Position numbers and translations under genes: made by a program
From: QYQD01 sp040754095
Lineage (GTDB): Bacteria; Desulfobacterota; QYQD01
Assembly (NCBI GenBank): GCA_040754095.1
Contig: JBFMFO010000022.1
Coordinates: 1-44,193, forward strand
Length of the DNA: 44,193 nucleotides
Direction of reading: 5' to 3'
Shown: in pieces, positions 40,280 to 44,193 of the stretch
Layout of the letters: each line of letters begins with the position of its first letter
Position numbering within the stretch: the first letter of the stretch is position 1
The notes under the pieces: generated by a model
Databases searched by the model: none
The model's input: the letters and a program-made list of their open reading frames with translations, nothing else
Told to the model about the DNA's origin: nothing

Positions 40280-40358
40280 GCTTGGTATGGTCAATGGTCA
40301 TTAGTCAGTGGTTTTTAATATCTTCCAATTGACCAGTGACAAGTGACCAATGACTAAA
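40280..40358. repeat. TGAC-family heptad palindrome upstream of the porin gene
   Basis: GGTCAAT/GGTCATT/AGTCAGT units on the left face TTGACCA/GTGACAA/GTGACCA/ATGACTA units on the right, around GTTTTTAATATCTTCC. Confidence 0.82.
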
Positions 40359-40360
40359 TG

Positions 40361-40407
40361 AAAGGAGGTGGATCTGATAGCTGAAACGTAATCGGGCGAG
40401 ACGCCCG
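40361..40407 (+). other. Strong Shine-Dalgarno-like string and GC hairpin in the porin leader
   Basis: AAAGGAGGTG (40361-40370) exactly complements the 16S rRNA 3' end and precedes a very short frame (GTG at 40368, stop at 40389). A perfect hairpin CGGGCG/CGCCCG follows at 40393-40407. It could be a leader peptide with attenuator, or a relic ribosome site of a lost gene. Together with the flanking repeats it makes up the gap before 40563. Confidence 0.35.
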
Positions 40408-40413
40408 GCCTGT

Positions 40414-40446
40414 GTTAGTCAGTAGTCAATGGTCAATAGTCAAAAA
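40414..40446. repeat. TGAC-family heptad single arm
   Basis: TAGTCAG/TAGTCAA/TGGTCAA/TAGTCAA, a clean four-unit ladder without a pairing arm in the next 60 bases. Confidence 0.7.
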
Positions 40447-40454
40447 AGGAACTT

Positions 40455-40534
40455 TTAGCCACAAAGACACAAGGGCACAGGAAAAAAATAATTGTAAAAA
40501 TTTCTTGGTGTCTCCGTGCCTTTGTGGCGAACAA
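40455..40534. repeat. CACAAAG-family palindrome just upstream of the porin gene
   Basis: The left arm GCCACAAAGACACAAGGGC faces the right arm GTGTCTCCGTGCCTTTGTGGC, with an 8-base unit step. It ends about 30 bases before the porin start codon and could fold in the mRNA leader. Confidence 0.85.
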
Positions 40535-40562
40535 ACAAACGGATAAAGGAGAAAGGAAAGAT

Positions 40563-41912
40563 ATGAAGAAAGGTCTAATTATTATAGCTGCTGCCCTGTT
40601 TGTGGCCGCTATGGTCCTCCCGGCCATGGCCGTGGATATGAGCCTGAGCGGTTTCTACAGGGTACGCGGCTTCTATCAGAGCAACGCGAACGCGGGGAAG
40701 GTCACGCCCTGGGATGGGACCAACCCCAAGACCACAAATGGCTACGGCAGCCCGGATGCCTGGTGGGATCACATGCTCCAGTTGAACCCGGTCTTTAAAG
40801 TGGCCGACAACCTGAAACTGGTGACCCGCGTCTCCATGTTCAACAACCAGATGTGGGGAAATGACAATACCAGCGGCGCTGTAGCCGGCAAAGATGCCCT
40901 TTCGGCAGACTCTTTTAATTCTGATGCCGAGAATATCATCTTCAACCGCGCCTATATCGAGTGGGCCACCCCCAAGGGCACCTTGAAGATCGGTCGCATG
41001 GCCGGTAACTATACATTCTTCCTGCCCTTCGGGAACACCGAGCTGGATGCGGACCGCATCGTCTATGTGTCGCCGAATTATAGCGGCTTCAATGCCGTCC
41101 TCGGTCATGAGAAACGGGTAGAGGGCAGCGTTACGGATGGTAATAATGATGCGGACGCCGACCATGACCGTTATTTCGCCATCCTGCAGTATGCCTGCCC
41201 CGGCCTCTACATCGGCTATGCCCCGGACTGGTATCGTGATCAGACAACTGCTACGGCTAACATTGACAAGTACAACCACAACTTCTGCCTGAAACTGAAC
41301 GACGCCACGAACACCTACTTCTTCGAGGGCGAACTCCAGTTCCGCACAGGTGAGGTCGATAACGATAGCACTACTGATTATGACTACGACGGTATGGGCT
41401 ACTATGCCGCGGCCGGCATGAGGAAAGGCCCACTCACGGTGGCCCTGGCCACGGCCTTCTGCTCGGGCGATGATAACAGTGCTGCTACTACTGACGACGA
41501 GCAGGGCACGCCCTTTGGCCTGGACTTCATGCCGCTATACATCGCGACCGGTCCGTACAGCAATATCCTGACCAGCCAGACCGGCGGTTACGGTAACGCT
41601 ATGACGGCTATTGATAGCATACCAAATACCGGCGCTCAGGCGTATCTGATCTCTGCCGACTACGTGGTCGATCCGCAGTTGGCCGTGCACGGCGCCCTGG
41701 GTGTGGCTTATGCTGACAAGACCTCTTCCGGTGTCGATGATGAGTTCGGCAAGGAATTGGATCTTGGCCTGAAGTACCAGCTCATGAGCAACCTGGCCTA
41801 CGAGCTGCATTTCGGTTATTTGTGGACGGGCGACTTCTTCAAGGTCGGTACGAATAACTACACAACTGATGACATTTATCAGATCGACCACAGCCTGACC
41901 CTGAGCTTCTAG
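40563..41912 (+). CDS. Outer-membrane beta-barrel protein (porin-like)
   Basis: This protein of about 449 residues has a signal peptide ending PAMAVDM and a long region of alternating polar and hydrophobic residues typical of a beta barrel. It includes acidic loops such as GNNDADADHDRY and ends with phenylalanine (LTLSF), the recognition residue for outer-membrane assembly. Repeated short strands of the kind LSGFYRVRGFYQSN and AYELHFGYLWTG fit a barrel of about 16 strands. No family name is certain. The ATG at 40563 follows GGAGAAAGGAAAGAT. A clean terminator lies at 42163-42203, so it is monocistronic. General diffusion of small solutes is the likely role. Confidence 0.82.
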   Translation: MKKGLIIIAAALFVAAMVLPAMAVDMSLSGFYRVRGFYQSNANAGKVTPWDGTNPKTTNGYGSPDAWWDHMLQLNPVFKVADNLKLVTRVSMFNNQMWGNDNTSGAVAGKDALSADSFNSDAENIIFNRAYIEWATPKGTLKIGRMAGNYTFFLPFGNTELDADRIVYVSPNYSGFNAVLGHEKRVEGSVTDGNNDADADHDRYFAILQYACPGLYIGYAPDWYRDQTTATANIDKYNHNFCLKLNDATNTYFFEGELQFRTGEVDNDSTTDYDYDGMGYYAAAGMRKGPLTVALATAFCSGDDNSAATTDDEQGTPFGLDFMPLYIATGPYSNILTSQTGGYGNAMTAIDSIPNTGAQAYLISADYVVDPQLAVHGALGVAYADKTSSGVDDEFGKELDLGLKYQLMSNLAYELHFGYLWTGDFFKVGTNNYTTDDIYQIDHSLTLSF

Positions 41913-41916
41913 GAAA

Positions 41917-41962
41917 ATCCCCCCATCCCCCCTTTATCAAAGGGGGGTTAAGGGGGGATTTA
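41917..41962. repeat. CCCCCC/GGGGGG palindrome after the porin gene
   Basis: A run of CCCCCCATCCCCCC and GGGGGGTTAAGGGGGG pairs around TTTATCAAA. The same kind of element lies at 32470-32550. Confidence 0.8.
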
Positions 41963-41976
41963 GTGTTGAGTAGGAC

Positions 41977-42055
41977 TTTTCACCACAGAGGACACAGAGA
42001 ACGCAGAGAAAAAAGTATATTTACTTTGCGTCCTTTGCGCCATTGCGGTGAAAGA
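41977..42055. repeat. CACAGAG-family palindrome, ends TTCACCAC/GCGGTGAA
   Basis: Left arm CACAGAGGA/CACAGAGAA/CGCAGAGAA, right arm TTTGCGTCC/TTTGCGCC/ATTGCGG. The terminal TTCACC and GGTGAA are inverted. Confidence 0.85.
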
Positions 42056-42077
42056 AGGCAACAAACTATTGACTGAC

Positions 42078-42131
42078 TGACTTTCAGAAAGCGATCAGCC
42101 ATCAGCCACAAGCTGATAGCTGAGAGCTAAA
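42078..42131. repeat. AGCTGAA-family heptad palindrome, copy 4
   Basis: AGCGATC/AGCCATC/AGCCACA units face AGCTGAT/AGCTGAG units; the central core of copies 1-3 is reduced. Confidence 0.65.
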
Positions 42132-42162
42132 ATAGGCCGGTCATCTGGCCTGGTTGGTAAAT

Positions 42163-42203
42163 AAAAGGCCGGTTTCGGGGAATAACCGAAGCCGGCTTTT
42201 TTG
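42163..42203 (+). terminator. Rho-independent terminator downstream of the porin gene
   Basis: GGCCGGTTTCGG pairs with CCGAAGCCGGC around GGAATAA and is followed by TTTTTT. It lies 250 bases after the stop codon, beyond three repeats. Confidence 0.88.
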
Positions 42204-42217
42204 TTTCACCATTTATT

Positions 42218-42362
42218 CACCACGAAGGCGCAAAGAAAGCAAAAAATATCTTCTAAAAACATATTATGCGGTCAAGTGGTTGAGTAGTTACTCAACCACT
42301 CAACTACTTAACTATTCAACTGATTTTACCAGCTTTGCGTTCTTTGCGCCTCTGCGGTGAAA
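42218..42362. repeat. CGCAAAG-family palindrome with an ACTCAAC-family palindrome nested inside
   Basis: Outer arms TTCACCACGAAGGCGC and CGCCTCTGCGGTGAA enclose an inner palindrome (about 42270-42325) made of 8-base ACTCAACC/ACTCAACT/ACTTAACT units facing GTGGTTGAGTAGTT. Remaining bases of the gap 41913-42449 hold no feature I can name. Confidence 0.8.
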
Positions 42363-42402
42363 CATTACATCATTTTTAGCTTGATTTTGACCCTCTTTTT
42401 GG

Positions 42403-42451
42403 TTACATACTTATGTGTAATATATAGGTACAAAAGTGAGGTGTAATATAT
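42403..42451 (+). promoter_or_regulatory. Candidate operator of the MazEF-like module
   Basis: GTGTAATATAT occurs twice as a direct repeat (42415-42425 and 42441-42451, 26 bases apart). TTACATAC...GTGTAA (42403-42420) is an imperfect inverted repeat. Ribbon-helix-helix antitoxins usually bind such sites at their own promoter; binding is inferred. Confidence 0.45.
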
Positions 42452-42707
42452 GCGAACAAATTTACAAGCCAAAAAATCCAGGCTAAGCATTCAAATCTCT
42501 TCGGAGATTAAGAATAAGCTCTCCCGGGCCTCTGCCTTACAGGGCAAAAAACTCTCCGTCCTGATTCGCGAATCTATTGAAGAAAAGTTAGAACAAATCG
42601 AAAAAGAGAGGTTTGAGGAGGAGATGAAATCTGCGTACCAGGAGCTGGCACAGGAGAATTTGGAAATTTTAGAGGATTTTAAATACGTGGATGCGGAAAA
42701 TCTTTAA
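42450..42707 (+). CDS. Ribbon-helix-helix antitoxin (MazE-like/CopG-type)
   Basis: An 85-residue DNA-binding antitoxin. Residues about 8-48 (KKSRLSIQISSEIKNKLSRASALQGKKLSVLIRESIEEKL) form the ribbon-helix-helix fold, and the acidic C-terminal helix (YQELAQENLEILEDFKYV) should wrap the partner toxin. It lies 12 bases before a MazF-type toxin gene and starts after GAGGTG, in the order antitoxin-toxin. A repeated GTGTAATATAT motif overlaps its start region and may be its operator. The partner makes the assignment solid, although RHH rather than the AbrB-type MazE of E. coli is used, as in Bacillus/Mycobacterium systems. Confidence 0.88.
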   Translation: MRTNLQAKKSRLSIQISSEIKNKLSRASALQGKKLSVLIRESIEEKLEQIEKERFEEEMKSAYQELAQENLEILEDFKYVDAENL

Positions 42708-42719
42708 TGAGGTCGGATT

Positions 42720-43076
42720 ATGGCTGTTGTTCAAATCAAACGGGGCGATATCTATTATGCTAACCTTGATCCGGTGGTGGGGAGCGAAACAGGCAAGACC
42801 CGGCCGGTGCTGGTGATTCAAAACGACATAGGGAACATATATTCACCTACCACTATTGTGGCGGTAATCACCGAATACTCTGAGAAAAAGGCCTCCTATC
42901 CCATCTGCGTGGTCATCAAAAAGGATCAGGGATTAAAAAAGGACTCGATCGTTAACCTATCCCAGATCAGAACCATCGATAAAAGAAGGCTGATTACTCC
43001 GAAACAGGCCACCCTCACGGATGACCTCATGAAAAAAGTAGATCAGGCATTAAAGAACAGCCTGGAACTTAATTAA
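42720..43076 (+). CDS. mazF: MazF/PemK-type endoribonuclease toxin
   Basis: This 118-residue mRNA interferase has the MazF hallmarks IKRGDIYYANLDPVVGSETGKTRPVLVIQND, then SPTTIVAVIT, and SIVNLSQIRTIDKRRL. It cleaves single-stranded RNA at short sequence-specific sites when its antitoxin is degraded, arresting growth. The catalytic Arg (in KTRPVLVI) and Thr of the SH3-like fold are present. The gene starts after GAGGTC, 12 bases downstream of the antitoxin. Cleavage specificity cannot be predicted. The length is normal and there is no sign of inactivation. Confidence 0.94.
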   Translation: MAVVQIKRGDIYYANLDPVVGSETGKTRPVLVIQNDIGNIYSPTTIVAVITEYSEKKASYPICVVIKKDQGLKKDSIVNLSQIRTIDKRRLITPKQATLTDDLMKKVDQALKNSLELN

Positions 43077-43137
43077 GCGGCCCTTTGCGTCAGTCTCAGG
43101 GTCGCATCTTCATATGTCATTTGCTTCCTATCTTCTG

Positions 43138-43178
43138 CCATTTTTCTTTGCGCCCTTTGCGGTCTCTGCGGTGAGAAG
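43138..43178. repeat. CGCAAAG-family single right arm
   Basis: CTTTGCGCC/CTTTGCGG/TCTCTGCGG followed by GTGAGA. No matching left arm is visible between the two toxin-antitoxin modules. Confidence 0.55.
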
Positions 43179-43219
43179 TCTTGTTGACAACCGTTGCTAT
43201 TTCCCCTAACATGCCTTTC

Positions 43220-43633
43220 ATGGATAAGAACAAAATAGAAGCTTTCTGTAAAGCAAACCATATCGAGCTTCTAGTCCTTTTTGGCTCGCGGGCTAAGGCG
43301 CGTCCGCATCCCGGCAGCGATTTTGATCTGGCCATTAAGCCTTGCCGGGGACAGGTTGTTGATAAGCTCGGCCTTATATACAAATTCGGCGAACTGTTAG
43401 ATACAGATGATATAGACTTGGTAATCCTCACTCCAGATACAGATCCGGCGCTCCTCTGGGAGATTTTTATGGAAGGCCGATGCCTGTACGAAGGTACCGC
43501 CGGCCTCTTTGAAAAGGAAAAACTAAGGGCCTGGAAGATGTACCTGGATACCGAAAGGTTTCGAAAATACCGGCGTGAATATGTGAAAAAATTTGTAAGA
43601 AAGGTTAAGGATGTCGCCCGAAGTCTTAAGTAA
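43220..43633 (+). CDS. MntA-type minimal nucleotidyltransferase antitoxin
   Basis: A protein of about 137 residues with the DNA polymerase beta-like nucleotidyltransferase signature GS at residues 22-23 and DFD at 34-36 (LVLFGSRAKARPHPGSDFD), followed by DTDDIDLVIL with the third acidic residue. This is the MNT half of HEPN/MNT toxin-antitoxin pairs, which neutralises the HEPN toxin, in known cases by adding AMP to its conserved Tyr. It overlaps the HEPN gene by 23 bases. The start is uncertain: ATGs at 43211 and 43220 are possible, neither with a good ribosome site. The C-terminal region is rich in basic residues, as in homologues. Confidence 0.88.
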   Translation: MDKNKIEAFCKANHIELLVLFGSRAKARPHPGSDFDLAIKPCRGQVVDKLGLIYKFGELLDTDDIDLVILTPDTDPALLWEIFMEGRCLYEGTAGLFEKEKLRAWKMYLDTERFRKYRREYVKKFVRKVKDVARSLK

Positions 43634-44012
43634 AAAGCTGGCCTCAATGACTCAATACTTGAGCGACTTGCTGGCTTATAAGGATGTATCTTTTGAGACC
43701 TTTATGGACAGGCATTACGAAATCGAGCGTATCCTTGAGCTCCTGATAATTACGGCCAGTGATATCATATTCCATATGCTTTCCGTCAGAGGGGAACCAG
43801 CCCCCGTATCGTACCGAACGGCCTTTCTAAGGGCTGGAGAAATCGGGATAATCAGTGAAGAGTTGAGCAAGGGCCTTGCCCTGGGGGCCGGGCTCAGAAA
43901 TATTCTGGCCCACGAATATGAAGAAATTGACTACAACATCCTCTATAAGAGCATTCCCACCGCCGTTAAGGACCTTGCCGCATTTATGGAGGAGATTTCC
44001 AAAGGCATTTAA
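43611..44012 (+). CDS. HepT-type HEPN toxin
   Basis: A 133-residue HEPN-fold protein that acts as an RNase toxin in HEPN/MNT pairs. The active-site motif RX4H is present as RNILAH (Arg96, His101), with the Tyr of HEY at residue 103 that MNT partners modify. The four helices typical of the fold cover the chain. It overlaps the MntA-like gene by 23 bases, indicating coupled translation and the usual order. An insertion-sequence-like end and a heptad repeat arm follow downstream. The family and the pairing are clear; RNase targets are unknown. Confidence 0.9.
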   Translation: MSPEVLSKKLASMTQYLSDLLAYKDVSFETFMDRHYEIERILELLIITASDIIFHMLSVRGEPAPVSYRTAFLRAGEIGIISEELSKGLALGAGLRNILAHEYEEIDYNILYKSIPTAVKDLAAFMEEISKGI

Positions 44013-44039
44013 TTTGCTTCCTATCTTCTGTCTTTTGAC

Positions 44040-44072
44040 TTCTTGTCTCTGACTATCGACTATTGACTAATA
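44040..44072. repeat. TGAC-family heptad single arm after the HEPN gene
   Basis: CTCTGAC/TATCGAC/TATTGAC/TAATACC units with a 7-base step. Confidence 0.55.
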
Positions 44073-44083
44073 CCGCCGGTTAG

Positions 44084-44147
44084 AAAATAGGCCATTTTAG
44101 CCGATGAAGAAGTAGGCCAGGCTGACCGGCCAAAAGTAGGCCATTTT
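44084..44147. mobile_element. Possible end of an IS21-like insertion sequence (repeated TAGGCCATTTT motif)
   Basis: AAAATAGGCCATTTT (44084-44098), GAAGTAGGCCA (44108-44119) and AAAAGTAGGCCATTTT (44132-44147) are three close direct copies in 64 bases. IS21-family elements carry multiple such terminal repeats where the transposase IstA binds. No transposase is inside the window, so the element would continue to the right or be a remnant. Confidence 0.35.
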
Positions 44148-44193
44148 CCTTTTACTTCTTTTTTCCCCGCGCGCAAAACTTTTTTTCTTCCCT

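Noticed and set aside
40191..40446. CRISPR-like array upstream of the porin gene
   Set aside because: Repeat units are 7 bases, degenerate and contiguous, with no uniform spacers and no cas genes nearby.
42154..42360. 68-residue plus-strand frame between the porin and MazEF genes
   Set aside because: It runs through a terminator and two nested palindromes, and has no protein features.
43073..43647. Minus-strand frames opposite the MntA gene
   Set aside because: They are shadows of the MntA-like coding frame, whose active-site motif is complete on the plus strand.

Overview
The window looks like a chromosomal segment of a Gram-negative anaerobe, most likely a member of the Desulfobacterota (former Deltaproteobacteria). 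The evidence is multiheme c-type cytochromes rich in CxxCH motifs, System II cytochrome c maturation (ResB/CcsA), the siroheme-CcsA-HemA gene order, a manganese-dependent pyrophosphatase, an outer-membrane porin and a FliA-type promoter. No rRNA gene is present, so the phylum assignment is an inference. Positions 1-167 hold nothing I can support.

Layout. 168-4547 (minus strand) carries System II cytochrome maturation (ccsA-resB) downstream of two tandem twelve-heme cytochromes. 4648-13250 (minus) is a tight ten-gene glycan operon: two family 2 glycosyltransferases, a SAM methyltransferase, a flippase, a dolichyl-phosphate-mannose-synthase-like transferase with a DUF2304 partner, then a GT-C membrane protein and three membrane-anchored TPR proteins. 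These last four look like a split TMTC-type protein. A B12-type radical SAM gene lies upstream at 13472-14905. 15149-16240 is another multiheme cytochrome, preceded by a structured leader and two tandem sigma-28 (FliA) promoters. 16760-20824 (plus) holds nagZ, an M16 peptidase and tRNA-Asn. 20943-23016 (minus) holds an MFS exporter and an HPF-cold-shock fusion. 23145-29324 (plus) holds a histidine kinase, a ROK sugar kinase, lepA, lepB and ssb. 29568-34922 (minus) holds a zinc-ribbon protein, hemA, a second ccsA, precorrin-2 dehydrogenase, a small membrane protein and Mn-pyrophosphatase. 35317-39744 holds marC, a chemoreceptor, a four-helix-bundle protein and a branched-chain-amino-acid-type binding protein. 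40563-44012 holds an outer-membrane barrel protein and two toxin-antitoxin modules (MazEF-like, MntA/HepT). What may be an insertion-sequence end lies at the right edge.

Right of about 16 kb nearly every intergenic space is filled with imperfect palindromes. Many unrelated sequence families share one design: arms built from degenerate 7-nt units (8-9 nt in some families) folding into a long hairpin. They sit against genes, are nested in each other, and in places supply start or stop codons. This is the strongest structure not explained by ordinary annotation. Other notable points are the FliA promoters on a cytochrome gene, a chemoreceptor lacking its signalling hairpin tip, a neighbouring binding protein lacking about 75 residues of its N-lobe, and the split TMTC-like system with three TPR partners.
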